From Limimaricola soesokkakensis (lineage in GTDB: Bacteria > Pseudomonadota > Alphaproteobacteria > Rhodobacterales > Rhodobacteraceae), in assembly GCF_900172345.1 (NCBI RefSeq), contig NZ_FWFY01000003.1, positions 124,001 through 188,000 of the forward strand: a stretch of 64,000 nucleotides of DNA, written 5' to 3'. The translations under genes were made by a program, and so were the position numbers. The notes under the pieces are model-generated. The model was given only the letters and a program-made list of their open reading frames with translations. It ran no database searches and was not told the DNA's origin. Shown piece by piece: positions 1 to 10,561 of the stretch; positions within the stretch are counted from its first letter, which is position 1, and every line of letters begins with the position of its first letter.

Positions 1-359
1 TCATCCTGATCACCCATGATCTCGGCATCGTCGCCGACACCTGCGAGCGTACGCTCGTCATGTATGGCGGCCAGATCATGGAGACCGGCCCGACCGACAC
101 GCTGTTCGAACGGCCGACCCATCCCTACACGCTGGGCCTGCTGCGCGCCGTGCCGCGCATCGACCGCGACGACGAGACGCTCTCGACCATCGCGGGCGAG
201 CCGCCGGACATGTCGCGGCTGCCCAAGGGCTGCCCCTTCACGCCGCGCTGCGCCTGGGCGCATGGGCCGTGCCCGACGGTGCGCCCCGAACTGCTGCCTG
301 CCGAAGGCTATCCCGAACTGCGCCGCGCCTGCCATGCCCCCGTCGAGGAGGTGAAGTGA
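1..359 (+). CDS. Peptide ABC transporter ATP-binding protein, C-terminal part (DppD/OppD type)
   Basis: Partial gene entering from the left edge; the first complete codon is at position 3 and 118 residues remain. The visible part starts with the H-loop motif (ITHD) of an ABC ATPase and continues with the ERPxHPYT segment and the Cys-containing C-terminal extension (GCPFTPRCAWAH) typical of oligopeptide/dipeptide importer ATPases. It would energise uptake of peptides at the inner membrane together with the next ATPase. Its TGA overlaps the ATG of the downstream gene (ATGA), so the two are translationally coupled. Walker A and B lie outside the window, and the substrate cannot be told from this fragment. 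Confidence 0.9.
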   Translation, partial: ILITHDLGIVADTCERTLVMYGGQIMETGPTDTLFERPTHPYTLGLLRAVPRIDRDDETLSTIAGEPPDMSRLPKGCPFTPRCAWAHGPCPTVRPELLPAEGYPELRRACHAPVEEVK

Positions 360-1579
360 TGACCGATCCCAAGGACGACAAGTTCACCGAGGCCACGGGC
401 CGCGACGAGGCCGGCGATCCGATCCCCGCCGCGCCCCCGGCCTCCGGCACGCCGGTGGCGACGCCGCCATCACCTGCGCCGGCCGAGGTGGCGCACAAGG
501 ACGCGCAGGTTGCGAAGCGGGCCGGCAATGGCGGTCGCCCCGACCGCACCGGCCAGCTCGCTGCGCCGATCCTGCGGGTGGAGGACCTGCGCGTGGCCTT
601 CGACATCCGCCCGCGTGGCGCCTGGCCCTGGACGCCGTCGAAGAAGCTGCACGCCGTCGGCGGCATCAGCTTCGACCTCGCGCCGGGGGAAAGCCTCGGC
701 GTGGTGGGCGAGAGCGGCTCGGGCAAGTCGACGCTGGCGCGCGCCATCGTCGGCACCATCGCCTCGACAGGCGGCCGCATCGAGTTCGAGGGCCAGGACC
801 TCGCCTCGATGTCCGAGCGTCAGCGCCGCGTCCACCGCAAGGACGTGCAGATGGTGTTCCAGGACCCCCTCGCCGCGCTCAACCCGCGCATGACGGTGGG
901 CGACATCATCGCCGAGCCGCTGGTCACCCACGAGCCCAAGACGCCCCGCAAGGAGGTCCGCCGCCGGGTGGCCGAGCTGATGGAGCGGGTGGGGCTGCTG
1001 CCGAACCTCGTGAACCGTTACCCGCACGAGTTCTCGGGCGGCCAGTGCCAGCGCATCGGCATCGCCCGCGCGCTGATCCTCAAGCCCAAGCTGCTGATCT
1101 GCGACGAGCCTGTCTCGGCGCTCGACGTGTCGGTGCAGGCGCAGGTGGTGAACCTCCTGAAGGAACTGCAGCGCGACATGGGGCTGGCGATGATCTTCAT
1201 CGCGCATGATCTCTCTGTCGTGAAGCACATCTCCGACCGGATCGTGGTGATGTATCTGGGCCGGGTGATGGAGGTGGCGAAGTCCAAGGCGCTGACCACC
1301 AGCCCCGAGCACCCCTATACGCAGGCGCTCATCGCGAGCGTGCCGATCCCCGACCCGGTGCTGGAGCGAAAGCGCCAGCGCCCGGTGCTCGGCGGCGAGC
1401 TGCCTTCGCCGATGAACCCACCCTCGGGCTGCGTGTTCCGCACCCGCTGCCCCAAGGCGCATCCCGATTGCGCCGAGGGCCTGCCGCCGATGCTCGACCT
1501 GGGCGACGGCCACCGCGTGGCCTGTCCCTATCACGAAGAGCCCAGCGTGCTCGATTCCGCGCGGCAGATGGCGGGCTGA
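359..1579 (+). CDS. Peptide ABC transporter ATP-binding protein (DppF/OppF type)
   Basis: 406-residue ATPase of a dipeptide/oligopeptide importer. Walker A GESGSGKST is at about 117-125, the signature FSGGQ at 225-229, Walker B LLICDEP at 245-251 and the H-loop His at 283. The C-terminal oligopeptide-transporter extension has the Cys-containing FRTRCPKAHPDC segment. The ATG overlapping the upstream stop was chosen as start. This leaves about 70 residues, rich in Pro and Ala, before the ATPase domain, longer than usual, so a later start cannot be excluded. It forms the membrane-bound ATPase pair with the preceding protein; permease and binding-protein genes presumably lie to the left of the window. 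Confidence 0.92.
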   Translation: MTDPKDDKFTEATGRDEAGDPIPAAPPASGTPVATPPSPAPAEVAHKDAQVAKRAGNGGRPDRTGQLAAPILRVEDLRVAFDIRPRGAWPWTPSKKLHAVGGISFDLAPGESLGVVGESGSGKSTLARAIVGTIASTGGRIEFEGQDLASMSERQRRVHRKDVQMVFQDPLAALNPRMTVGDIIAEPLVTHEPKTPRKEVRRRVAELMERVGLLPNLVNRYPHEFSGGQCQRIGIARALILKPKLLICDEPVSALDVSVQAQVVNLLKELQRDMGLAMIFIAHDLSVVKHISDRIVVMYLGRVMEVAKSKALTTSPEHPYTQALIASVPIPDPVLERKRQRPVLGGELPSPMNPPSGCVFRTRCPKAHPDCAEGLPPMLDLGDGHRVACPYHEEPSVLDSARQMAG

Positions 1580-1588
1580 TCGACATAC

Positions 1589-1614
1589 CGGCCGGTCCCT
1601 TGCGGGGCCGGTCG
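1589..1614 (+). terminator. Hairpin after the peptide transporter genes
   Basis: An 11-pair stem with two G-U pairs and a TTGC loop starts about 10 bases after the stop of the second ATPase gene. There is no T-run after the stem, so it may be a Rho-assisted end or only an RNA 3' stabiliser. The gene on the other side (response regulator) runs towards it. Confidence 0.4.
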
Positions 1615-1832
1615 GGATTCCGCGTCGATGTTGGAGCTGGCTAAGGGCAGGGAAGGTCTTGCCCATCGCGGTGGCATATGGCGGCTAGGCTCGGGGAGCG
1701 GGACCGAGAGCTGCATCGAGTCCAGTTGTCAGTCTTGGAAGATGTGAGACGTTGCAGTCGCCCCACGGGCGAGGCGCAGGTGGTGCGCCGCCGCGTCGGA
1801 CCAGCACTGGGTCAATGCCGGGCCGTCGGCGC

Positions 1833-2198
1833 TCAGGTCCCGATGACCGCCCGCGCGGCGGCCAGAAGTTGGCCGGGATCGTAGGGCTTTTGCACGCAAG
1901 GGTGCTCGGCATAGCTGCCCGCAAGGCCGGCCGAGGCGTAGCCGGTGGCGAAGATGAAGGGGATCTTGCGCTCTTCGAGCAGCTCGGCCACCGGATAGCT
2001 CGTCTCGTTGCCAAGATTCACGTCGAGGATCGCCACGTCGAGATCGCTCTCCTCGGCGGCGCGCAGCGCCTCGCTGAGCCGCATCGCCACCGTGACCCGG
2101 CAGCCGGCCTCGCTGAGCACGTCCTCGCCCAGCATCGCAACGATGCATTCGTCCTCAACCAGAAGCACCCGCACGCCGGTAAGCTCTCCGCTACCCAT
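1833..2198 (-). CDS. Single-domain response regulator
   Basis: 121-residue stand-alone receiver domain without an output domain. The acidic pair is E15/D16, the phosphoacceptor D59 (VAILDVNLG), the switch Thr85 (FATGY) and the conserved Lys104 (QKPY). The start ATG overlaps the end of the upstream histidine kinase gene by 8 bases (ATGGGTAG), indicating translational coupling. It is most likely phosphorylated by that kinase and acts through protein-protein contacts or as a phosphate sink. The output pathway is not visible in the window. Confidence 0.9.
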   Translation of the reverse strand: MGSGELTGVRVLLVEDECIVAMLGEDVLSEAGCRVTVAMRLSEALRAAEESDLDVAILDVNLGNETSYPVAELLEERKIPFIFATGYASAGLAGSYAEHPCVQKPYDPGQLLAAARAVIGT

Positions 2199-3222
2199 GT
2201 CCGGCCCCGGCGGATGGCTCCAACGCGACGGGGTCGGGCAGCTGCGGCAGCAGCATGTCGATCCGGCAGACCAGCCCTTCGGGGCGGAAATCGACATGCG
2301 CCTCGCCGCCGAATTCCATCGCCACCTGTCGCTCGATCAGCCGCAGTCCGAAGCCCCTCGACGCGGGCGGGGCGATCAGCGGACCGCCACGCTCGGTCCA
2401 GCGCAGCGCCAGATGCGTGCGACCTTCCTCAGCGGGCTCCGCGGTCCATTCAAGCGCGACCTCGCCATCGGGCTGGCTGAGCGACCCGTATTTCAATGCG
2501 TTGGTACCCAGCTCGTGCAGCGCCATCGAGAGGCTCACCGCTGCCTTGGGGTGAACATCGAGATCCTCGCCGGTCACGAAGATCCGCCCCGGCGCGGTCA
2601 TCTCGACGGCGGCATCGGCGATGCCCTGCAGCGAGGCGCCCGCCCATGCGGTTTCGGTCAGCACGTTATGCGCACGCGACAGGGTGGTCAGCCGACCCGA
2701 GAAGCGCTCGAAAGTCTCGGGATCGGTGCCCTTGAAGGTCTGCCAGGCGATCGACTGGACGGTGGCGAGGGTGTTCTTGACCCGGTGGTTCAGCTCGTTG
2801 ACCAGAAGCCGCTGCCGTTCCTGGGCGCGCTTCTCCTCGGAGATGTCGCGCACCTCGATGATCGTGCCGATGGTCTGGCTTTCCTCGTCGCGGATCGGGC
2901 TGGCGGTGAAGCCGACCGGGTAGAAATGCCCGTCCCGGTGGACGAAGACCTCCTCGCCCTGGGTCTGGTTGTGCTCGGGGAAGGCGCGGTCGATGGCACA
3001 TTCATGCAGCGGAAACGGAGTGCCGTCAGGATAGGTATGGTGGATGATGTCGTGCAGCGGTTTGTCGAGCGCGACGACCTCCTCCAACGTCCAGCCGGTC
3101 AGCAGCTCTGCGGCGCGGTTCATGTAGATGCATTGCTGCCGGTCATCCATCAGGAAGATCGAGACGCTGGCGTTGTTGAGCACGGCGTGCAGCCGCCGCT
3201 GGGCATCGTCGAGAGGGCGCAT
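2191..3222 (-). CDS. PAS-domain HWE-family sensor histidine kinase
   Basis: 343 residues from the ATG chosen here (MRPLDD). A single PAS domain (about 5-130, with the C-terminal PAC-like segment) precedes the kinase core. The H-box ELNHRVKNTLATVQ carries the phospho-His near residue 146. The N-box HELGTNALKYGSLS has the family-typical His (about 236), and a WTE motif follows near 275, which together mark the HWE family common in alphaproteobacteria. No membrane segment is seen, so it is probably a cytoplasmic sensor of a small ligand, redox state or light. An upstream in-frame GTG at 3285 would add 21 basic residues. It is coupled to the response regulator gene downstream. Confidence 0.88.
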   Translation of the reverse strand: MRPLDDAQRRLHAVLNNASVSIFLMDDRQQCIYMNRAAELLTGWTLEEVVALDKPLHDIIHHTYPDGTPFPLHECAIDRAFPEHNQTQGEEVFVHRDGHFYPVGFTASPIRDEESQTIGTIIEVRDISEEKRAQERQRLLVNELNHRVKNTLATVQSIAWQTFKGTDPETFERFSGRLTTLSRAHNVLTETAWAGASLQGIADAAVEMTAPGRIFVTGEDLDVHPKAAVSLSMALHELGTNALKYGSLSQPDGEVALEWTAEPAEEGRTHLALRWTERGGPLIAPPASRGFGLRLIERQVAMEFGGEAHVDFRPEGLVCRIDMLLPQLPDPVALEPSAGAGHG

Positions 3223-3370
3223 TTGAGAGGATTGCAGCAAGGTTCGAGTTCTCCGACGAAAGCGCCACCCGACCGAGGATGCCACTTAGGGGCGATCACG
3301 GCCAGCGGCCATTTTCCGACCATCTAGTGTTCGACGCAGGGCGGCAACACCGCCCATGCGTCACATGTCT

Positions 3371-4750
<1,380 letters not shown>

Positions 4751-4769
4751 CCGCGCGATCTAATGGCTC

Positions 4770-5615
4770 TCAGCCCGTCTGGGAAGCCCTTCCGTTCTCG
4801 GCACGGCGGATCGTGATCGACTTCCAGGCAAAGGCCATCACGAAGATCAGCGTAAGGCCGAGGATGATCGTCGGCGCGGGAGCGCTGTCGATCCAGAAGC
4901 TCGCATAGACCCCACCCCAAGTGGCGAGGAGCGTCACCGCCACTGCGACCATCAGCATCGTGCCGAAGCGGCGTGTGACAAGGAACGCGATGGCGCCCGG
5001 CGCGATCAGGAGGCCGATGGCGAGGATGATGCCGACCGCCGAAAGCGTGCTCACGATGGTCAGCGACAGGAGCGCCAGCAGCCCATAGTGAAAAAGCCCC
5101 ACCGGCATTCCCAGCGCACGCGCATGAGCTGCGTCGAATGCATGCAGCATCAGGTCGCGCCAGCGCGCCAGAAGCGCGAGGCTCACCAGCCCGCCGACGA
5201 TTCCCGCGGTCCAAAGATCCTGCGCGTCGATGCCGAGCATGTTGCCGAACAGGATGTGGTCGAGATGCACTTCGCTCTCGATCCAAGTGTAGAGCACGAG
5301 GCCTACGCCGAACATGCCGGAGAACACGACACCCATCACTGTGTCCTGCTTGATCCGGCTGTGATCGGTGAGAAAGCCTGTCAGCAGCGCGCAGGACATG
5401 CCCGCGACGAAGGCCCCGATCAGCAGGGGGATGTTCAGGATGTAGGCCAGCACCACGCCGGGCAGCACCGCGTGGCTCACTGCGTCGCCCATCAGCGACC
5501 AGCCCTTGAGCACCAAAAAGCACGACAGCAGCGCGCAGGGCACGGCGATCAGCCCGCCGATCACAAAGGCATCGCGCATGAAGTCGAGCTGGAACGGAAG
5601 CAGCCAGTCGCTCAT
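4770..5615 (-). CDS. sitD: Manganese/iron ABC transporter permease (SitD/MntD type)
   Basis: 281-residue polytopic membrane protein of the ABC-3 permease family (ZnuB/SitD/MntD), with about eight hydrophobic segments. The conserved family stretch KGWSLMGDAVSHAVLPGVV is near residues 38-56. The ATG at 5615 overlaps the stop of the upstream permease gene (ATGA), placing it last in the four-gene operon. With the paralogous permease it forms the heterodimeric channel through which metal passes to the cytoplasm. The C-terminus ends in a short charged tail. Confidence 0.93.
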   Translation of the reverse strand: MSDWLLPFQLDFMRDAFVIGGLIAVPCALLSCFLVLKGWSLMGDAVSHAVLPGVVLAYILNIPLLIGAFVAGMSCALLTGFLTDHSRIKQDTVMGVVFSGMFGVGLVLYTWIESEVHLDHILFGNMLGIDAQDLWTAGIVGGLVSLALLARWRDLMLHAFDAAHARALGMPVGLFHYGLLALLSLTIVSTLSAVGIILAIGLLIAPGAIAFLVTRRFGTMLMVAVAVTLLATWGGVYASFWIDSAPAPTIILGLTLIFVMAFAWKSITIRRAENGRASQTG

Positions 5616-6460
5616 AGCGCCGCCCTCGCGCGGGCCCGTGCCGCGAGCCAGCCATGCTTGGGCGCGAAGACGAAGACGAGCAGGAAGATGAGCGTCTGCA
5701 ACGTGATGATCACGCCGCCCGTGGCCCCGTCGAGGAAGAAGGAGGCATAGGCGCCGGTGAAGCTGGTGAGGCTCCCCAGCATCACGGCAATGACGATCAG
5801 CCGCGGGAAGCGGTCGGTGAGCAGGTAGGCCGTGGCGCCGGGCGTCACCACCATGGCGATGACGAGAAATGCGCCCACGGTCTGCAGTGCCGCCACGCAG
5901 GCCGCCGAAAGCAGCACGAAGAACACGAAGCGCAGCATGCCGGGGCGCAGGCCCACGGAGCGCGCATGCGTCTCGTCGAAGAAGGCGACCATCAGGTCCT
6001 TCCATTTCAGGAGCAGCACCACGAGGCAGACCGCGCCGATGATGGCGAGCTGGAGCGTGTCCTCCGGCGTGATGGCGAGGATGTTGCCAAGGATGATGGT
6101 CTGCACGTCCACCGGCGTCGGCGAGACCGAGACCATGAACAGCCCCAGCCCGAAGAAGCCGGTGAAGATCAGGCCGATCACCGTGTCTTCCTTGAGGCCG
6201 GTGCGCTGGTTGAGGAACAGCATCGCCGCCGCCGCCAGCCCGCCCGAGAGGAACGCGCCTAGCGCGAAGGGCAGGCCCAGCATGTAGGCCCCCGCGACGC
6301 CCGGCACGATGGAGTGCGAGAGCGCGTCGCCAATCAGCGACCAGCCCTTGAGCATCAGATAGGCCGAGAGAAAGGCGCAGACCGCGCCGACGAGGGCCGA
6401 CACCCACATCGCGTTGAGCATATAGCCATAGGTGAAGGGCAGGGTGAGCGTTTCGATCAT
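5612..6460 (-). CDS. sitC: Manganese/iron ABC transporter permease (SitC/MntC type)
   Basis: 282-residue ABC-3 family permease, paralogous to the downstream gene product; [19 protein letters not shown] is the shared family motif. About eight hydrophobic segments are evident, with a basic C-terminal tail (ARARARA). Start and stop overlap both neighbours by four bases, so the two permeases are made together. Presence of two permease genes rather than one is the rule for SitABCD systems and differs from the single ZnuB of zinc importers. Confidence 0.93.
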   Translation of the reverse strand: MIETLTLPFTYGYMLNAMWVSALVGAVCAFLSAYLMLKGWSLIGDALSHSIVPGVAGAYMLGLPFALGAFLSGGLAAAAMLFLNQRTGLKEDTVIGLIFTGFFGLGLFMVSVSPTPVDVQTIILGNILAITPEDTLQLAIIGAVCLVVLLLKWKDLMVAFFDETHARSVGLRPGMLRFVFFVLLSAACVAALQTVGAFLVIAMVVTPGATAYLLTDRFPRLIVIAVMLGSLTSFTGAYASFFLDGATGGVIITLQTLIFLLVFVFAPKHGWLAARARARAAL

Positions 6461-7356
6461 CTCTCGCCCCCGTTGCTGCCGCCGGTCTGCTGGCGGTCGT
6501 CGTAGAACACCAGCGGGCGTTCATCATCCGAGAGGATGCGCAGCTTGCGGGCATCCTCGTCCTGATGCAGCTCGGCGCCGCCCAGCACGAAATGCCGCAG
6601 CACGCCGCCGAAGGCGCGCTCGAGATTGTCGCGGGTGAACACCTCGCGCGTCGGGCCATGCGCGAGAACCGTGCCCTTCACCAGCACGGTGCGGTCGCAG
6701 AACTCGGGCACGCTCCCGAGGTTGTGAGTCGAGACCAGCATCACCCGACCCTCGTCGCGCAACTCGCGCAGCAGGCGGATGATCGCCTCCTCGGTCTGCA
6801 CGTCGACGCCGGTGAAGGGCTCGTCGAGCAGGATCACCCGCCCATCCTGCGCCAGCGCGCGGGCAAGGAAGACCCGCTTGCGCTGGCCGCCTGACAGCTC
6901 GCCGATCTGGCGATGCCGGAAATCGGTCATGCCGACCCGCTCCAGCGCCGAGGTGACGGCGGCGTGGTCGGCCGCGCGCGGCCGGCGCAGGAAGCCCATG
7001 CGCCCGTAGCGACCCATCATCACCACGTCCTCGACCAGCACCGGAAAGGTCCAGTCGACCTCCTCGGCCTGCGGCACATAGGCGACGAGGCCGGATTTAA
7101 GCGCCTGTTTCACCGGTTGCCCGAGGATCGAGATCGAGCCCCGCGCCAGCGGCAGGAAACCCATGATCGCCTTGAACAGGGTGGACTTGCCCGCGCCGTT
7201 GACCCCGACCAGCGCCGAGATCGTGCCGACGGGCAGCGCGAAGCTGGCCTCGCGCAGCGCCGTGACGCCGTTGCGGTAGGAGACGGTGACACCCTCGGCG
7301 GAAATGCCGGCGCCCGCGCCTTGCGCGTGCTCGGGATAGGCGCGGGCATCCATCAC
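6457..7356 (-). CDS. sitB: Manganese/iron ABC transporter ATP-binding protein (SitB/MntB type)
   Basis: 299-residue ATPase that powers the SitCD channel. Walker [10 protein letters not shown], the signature [15 protein letters not shown] and Walker [13 protein letters not shown] are intact, and the H-loop STHN follows. The stretch around [23 protein letters not shown] is typical of metal-chelate importers of this family. It has a C-terminal extension of roughly 40 residues after the ATPase core. The gene overlaps sitA upstream and sitC downstream by four bases each. Confidence 0.94.
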   Translation of the reverse strand: MMDARAYPEHAQGAGAGISAEGVTVSYRNGVTALREASFALPVGTISALVGVNGAGKSTLFKAIMGFLPLARGSISILGQPVKQALKSGLVAYVPQAEEVDWTFPVLVEDVVMMGRYGRMGFLRRPRAADHAAVTSALERVGMTDFRHRQIGELSGGQRKRVFLARALAQDGRVILLDEPFTGVDVQTEEAIIRLLRELRDEGRVMLVSTHNLGSVPEFCDRTVLVKGTVLAHGPTREVFTRDNLERAFGGVLRHFVLGGAELHQDEDARKLRILSDDERPLVFYDDRQQTGGSNGGER

Positions 7357-8240
7357 TCGCCTCCGTTCAGGCCATCGGCGATGGTTTCGGTGGTGACGCG
7401 CAGCAGGTCAAGATAACTCGGCACTGGGCCGTCCGGCTCGGACAGCGAGTCGACGTAGAGTTCGCCGCCATAGATCGCGCCCGTTTCACGTGCGACCTGC
7501 TTTGCCGGGTCGGTGTTGACCGTGCTTTCGCAGAACACCGCCGGGATCTCGTGCTCGCGCACCCCGTCGATCACCTTGCGCACCTGCTGCGGCGTGCCGG
7601 TGGCGTCGGCATTGATCGGCCACAGATAGAGCTCGTTCAGCCCGAGGTCGCGGGCGAGATAGCTGAACGCCCCCTCGCAGGAGACCAGCCAGCGCTTTTC
7701 CTCGGGGACCTTCTCGATCTCGGCGCGCAGCGGCTCGATCATCGCGGCAATCTCGGCCTTGTAGGCCTCGGCGTTGGCGGCATAGGTCTCGGCGTTCTCG
7801 GGATCGGCCTTGCTCAGGGCGTCGCGGATGTTGTCGACATAGATCGCGGCGCTGTCGGGGCTCATCCAGGCATGCGGGTTGGGCTTGCCCTCATATTCGC
7901 CGCCCGAGATCGAGATCGGCTCGATGCCCTCGGAGATCACGGCGGCGGGCCGGTCGCCCGCATTGTCGAGAAATTGCTCGAACCACAGTTCGAGGTTCAG
8001 CCCGTTCCACAGCACGAGATCGGCATCGCGTACGCCGAGAATGTCGCGCGGCGTGGGCTGGTAGTTGTGGATCTCCGCGCCGGGCTTGGTGATCGACACC
8101 ACCTCGGCGGCATCGCCCGCGACATTGCGGGCCATGTCGGCGATCACGGTGAAGCTGGTCGCCACCTTGAGCTTGTCCTGCGCGGTGGCGGGCAGGGCCA
8201 GCACCGAGAGGCCGAGGGCGAGAAGGGGCAGGGGGCGCAT
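7353..8240 (-). CDS. sitA: Periplasmic manganese/iron-binding protein (SitA/MntA type)
   Basis: 295 residues with a cleavable signal peptide (about 1-20, ending ALPATA). It belongs to the cluster A-I metal-binding proteins. The four ligand positions can be read as H58, H123, E189 (in [14 protein letters not shown]) and D264 (in LYVDSLSE). Two His plus Glu plus Asp is the manganese/iron set; zinc-specific ZnuA proteins use a third His and a His-rich loop, both absent here. It captures the metal in the periplasm and delivers it to SitCD. First gene of the operon, preceded by a double palindromic operator, so expression is probably metal-repressed. Confidence 0.94.
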   Translation of the reverse strand: MRPLPLLALGLSVLALPATAQDKLKVATSFTVIADMARNVAGDAAEVVSITKPGAEIHNYQPTPRDILGVRDADLVLWNGLNLELWFEQFLDNAGDRPAAVISEGIEPISISGGEYEGKPNPHAWMSPDSAAIYVDNIRDALSKADPENAETYAANAEAYKAEIAAMIEPLRAEIEKVPEEKRWLVSCEGAFSYLARDLGLNELYLWPINADATGTPQQVRKVIDGVREHEIPAVFCESTVNTDPAKQVARETGAIYGGELYVDSLSEPDGPVPSYLDLLRVTTETIADGLNGGE

Positions 8241-8280
8241 GTAGGTCTCCGGATTGACTAGAACTCTGCCACCGAGAAGA

Positions 8281-8326
8281 TGCGAACCATTCGCAAGAAG
8301 TCAACTGGATTGCGAATAATTCTCAA
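8281..8326. promoter_or_regulatory. Two Fur-family-type palindromic boxes upstream of sitABCD
   Basis: Box 1 (8281-8295) is a perfect inverted repeat TGCGAA-CCA-TTCGCA. Box 2 (8310-8326) is TTGCGAA-TAA-TTCTCAA with one mismatch. Their centres are 30 bases apart, about three helical turns, on the same DNA face, 41-86 bases before the sitA start. The arrangement fits binding by a Fur-family manganese regulator; Mur is known to control the sit operon in Rhodobacter. The identity of the regulator is inferred, not shown here. The boxes could also affect the divergent GrpB-family gene. Confidence 0.75.
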
Positions 8327-8392
8327 CTAACTCGGCGGCGCCTTGCTGTGAGGTAGCGTTGCAGCGGGGCGCGGCCGCCGCTAGGCACGGGC

Positions 8393-8926
8393 ATGCGAGA
8401 TCTCATCATGCCCCATGACCCGAACTGGTCCGCCGCTTTCGCCGCCGAGGCTCGGGCGGTTCAGGCGGTGCTGGCCGAAATGGTCATTGCTCTGCACCAT
8501 ATCGGCAGCACGGCCATACCCGGAATTCCGTCGAAACCGGTGATTGACATGTTGGGTGTGGTACCGGAACTCGGACAGCTGGATCAGCGAACGGCCGAGC
8601 TGCGTGCGTTGGGCTACGTGGCGATGGGCGCCTACGGCATCGAAGGCCGCCGCTACTTTCTCAAGAAGGATGCAGCCGGGCGGCACACCTTTCACCTGCA
8701 CATCTATTCGGAAGGTTCGGCCCATATCGAGCGGCATCTCGCGTTCCGCGATTACCTGCGACAGCACCCGGAGCGAGCCGCCGCCTATGGCGCGCTCAAG
8801 CTACGGCTGACGAATGGCGGGGTGCGATCCCGCGAAGCCTATCAGGACGGCAAGGCCCCGTTCATCATGCAGACCGAAAGGATGGCGCTGGACTGGTACC
8901 GCCGACCATCGAAGACCGCCGGATAG
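8393..8926 (+). CDS. GrpB family protein (nucleotidyltransferase-like)
   Basis: 177 residues matching the GrpB/UPF0157 family over the whole length. The diagnostic stretch HIGSTAIPGIPSKPVIDML (about 43-61) resembles the GS-x9-D motif of nucleotidyltransferases, and HTFHLHIY and LAFRDYLRQHPE are further family blocks. The biochemical role of the family is not established; some members are fused to dephospho-CoA kinase. It is transcribed divergently from sitABCD and convergently with gcrA. A second ATG five codons in (MPHDPN) is an equally good start. Confidence 0.85.
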   Translation: MRDLIMPHDPNWSAAFAAEARAVQAVLAEMVIALHHIGSTAIPGIPSKPVIDMLGVVPELGQLDQRTAELRALGYVAMGAYGIEGRRYFLKKDAAGRHTFHLHIYSEGSAHIERHLAFRDYLRQHPERAAAYGALKLRLTNGGVRSREAYQDGKAPFIMQTERMALDWYRRPSKTAG

Positions 8927-8943
8927 CCGTGGCCGCATGAAGA

Positions 8944-8969
8944 AAGGGGCCGCGCGGTGGCGGCCCCTT
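8944..8969 (-). terminator. Terminator of gcrA, between convergent genes
   Basis: Perfect 9-pair stem AAGGGGCCG/CGGCCCCTT with an 8-base loop. On the minus strand the stem is followed by TTTCTTC, so it would end gcrA transcripts; it may also stop the GrpB-family transcript coming from the other side. Confidence 0.75.
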
Positions 8970-8992
8970 GGCGTCTCTCGATTGCGAGGAAC

Positions 8993-9580
8993 TCAGCGCC
9001 GGCGGTCGCGGCGCGAGGACATCGGCTGGAAGGCGACGCCGACATGCGCTTCGCAATAGGGTTTGCCCTGCTGGGTCGGCAGGCCGCAGAACCAGAAATT
9101 GTCGGTCGCGGGATCGCCCACCGGCCATTTGCAGGTCTTCTCGGTCAGCTCCATCAGCGTCAGCTTCTTGGCGCCCTTCTCCACCTCGGAGACCTTGGCG
9201 AGCGCCTCGGGACTGATCTCGTTGGCCGAGGGCTGCGGCGGCAGCGGTTGACCCGCAGGGATGATGGCACGGCGCGCGGCGCTCATCGGGATCGGCGTGT
9301 CGTCCTCTTCTTCCTTCGCGGGCTCGGGCGCGGCGGCCTGCGGCGCGGGCTCTGGGCGCGACGGGGCCGCCGGCTGGGCCGGGGCCGCGGGGGCGGCCTG
9401 CGGGGCGGCCGGGGTGGGCTGCGGCGCCACGCCGGTGCGGTTCGACAGGCCCAGGCGGTGCACCTTGCCGATCACGGCGTTGCGCGTCACGCCCCCGAGT
9501 TCCTTGGCGATCTGGCTCGCCGACTGGCCCTCGTTCCACATTTTCTTGAGCGTCTCGACGCGCTCGTCGGTCCAGGACAT
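8993..9580 (-). CDS. gcrA: Cell cycle regulator GcrA
   Basis: 195 residues. The N-terminus MSWTDERVETLKKMW followed by GQSASQIAKELGGVTRNAVIGKVHRLGL is the invariant GcrA DNA-binding helix-turn-helix. A Pro/Ala/Gln-rich linker (about 50-110) leads to a C-terminal domain with conserved CKWPVGDP and FCG motifs that contacts sigma-70 RNA polymerase. In Caulobacter, GcrA activates promoters carrying CcrM-methylated GANTC sites and helps order the cell cycle. The gene is monocistronic, with its own terminator and the ABC permease gene pointing the other way. Confidence 0.96.
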   Translation of the reverse strand: MSWTDERVETLKKMWNEGQSASQIAKELGGVTRNAVIGKVHRLGLSNRTGVAPQPTPAAPQAAPAAPAQPAAPSRPEPAPQAAAPEPAKEEEDDTPIPMSAARRAIIPAGQPLPPQPSANEISPEALAKVSEVEKGAKKLTLMELTEKTCKWPVGDPATDNFWFCGLPTQQGKPYCEAHVGVAFQPMSSRRDRRR

Positions 9581-9757
9581 GCAATGCCTCCGATCGGTTG
9601 GGCGGTGGCCCGCCGTTTCAGTTGCGACGTGCCGATTTACACAGCCACGCGCCGCAGTTCAACCCGGCGCGCGCAGCCCGGTGGCCGGCATCGCCCGCGT
9701 TGCGGCCTTGCCACCGCGCATGTGACGGCTACAACCCGGGCCCTAGGAGGTGCGCAA

Positions 9758-10561
9758 ATGAGCATCGATACAGACCAGGGCATCCGCCGCTTCGGCCGGT
9801 TCAACAGGCTGGGCACCGCCACGCTCGCCATCCGCGAGATCCGCCGTTTCCTCAATGTCTGGGCGCAGACGGTGATGGCGCCGCTGATCAACGCGGCGCT
9901 GTTCCTGCTGATCTTCACCATCGCCATCGGGCCGCGACGCGGCGACGTGATGGGGGTGGAGTTCCTGCATTTCCTGGCGCCGGGCCTGTTGATGATGACG
10001 GTGATCCAGCAGGCCTTCGCCAACACCTCGTCTTCCCTCGCCTCGGCCAAGGTGCAGGGCAACATCGTCGACACGCTGATGGCGCCGCTCTCCTCGGCCG
10101 AGGTGCTGGCGGGCTATGTCGCGGGATCGGTGGCGCGCGGCCTGATCGTTGCTACGGTGATCGCCACGGGCGTCTGGCTGTTTCTCGGCGTCGGTCTCGC
10201 GCATCCGCTCTGGGCTCTGGCCTTCTGGGTGCTGGGGTCGATCTTCATGGGCGCGCTGGGCCTGATCGCCGGGATCTACGCGCAGAAATTCGACCAGCTG
10301 GCGGCGATCACAAATTTCCTCGTGACCCCGCTCGCTTTCCTGTCCGGCACCTTCTACTCGATCGACGCATTGCCGGGATTCCTGCAGACGCTGAGCCACG
10401 CCAACCCGTTCTTCTACCTGATCGACGGGGCGCGCTACGGCATGATCGGCGTCTCCGACAGCTCGCCGGTTCTCGGCCTCGGCATCGCACTGGTCTCCTG
10501 CATGGTGGTTCTCGGCCTGGCCTGGGCCTGGCTCGAGAAGGGCTACAGGCTCAAACCATGA
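9758..10561 (+). CDS. ABC-2 type transporter permease
   Basis: 267-residue ABC-2 permease with about six hydrophobic segments and the family block NPFFYLIDGARYGMIGV near the C-terminus, resembling YadH/NodJ-type export permeases. The start is supported by an AGGAGG ribosome-binding site 7 bases upstream. No ATPase gene accompanies it on this strand. The nearest is the drug-type ATPase gene at 11789-12721 on the opposite strand, which has its own permease, so its partner is uncertain. The substrate is unknown. The stop overlaps the start of the GNAT gene (ATGA). Confidence 0.9.
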   Translation: MSIDTDQGIRRFGRFNRLGTATLAIREIRRFLNVWAQTVMAPLINAALFLLIFTIAIGPRRGDVMGVEFLHFLAPGLLMMTVIQQAFANTSSSLASAKVQGNIVDTLMAPLSSAEVLAGYVAGSVARGLIVATVIATGVWLFLGVGLAHPLWALAFWVLGSIFMGALGLIAGIYAQKFDQLAAITNFLVTPLAFLSGTFYSIDALPGFLQTLSHANPFFYLIDGARYGMIGVSDSSPVLGLGIALVSCMVVLGLAWAWLEKGYRLKP

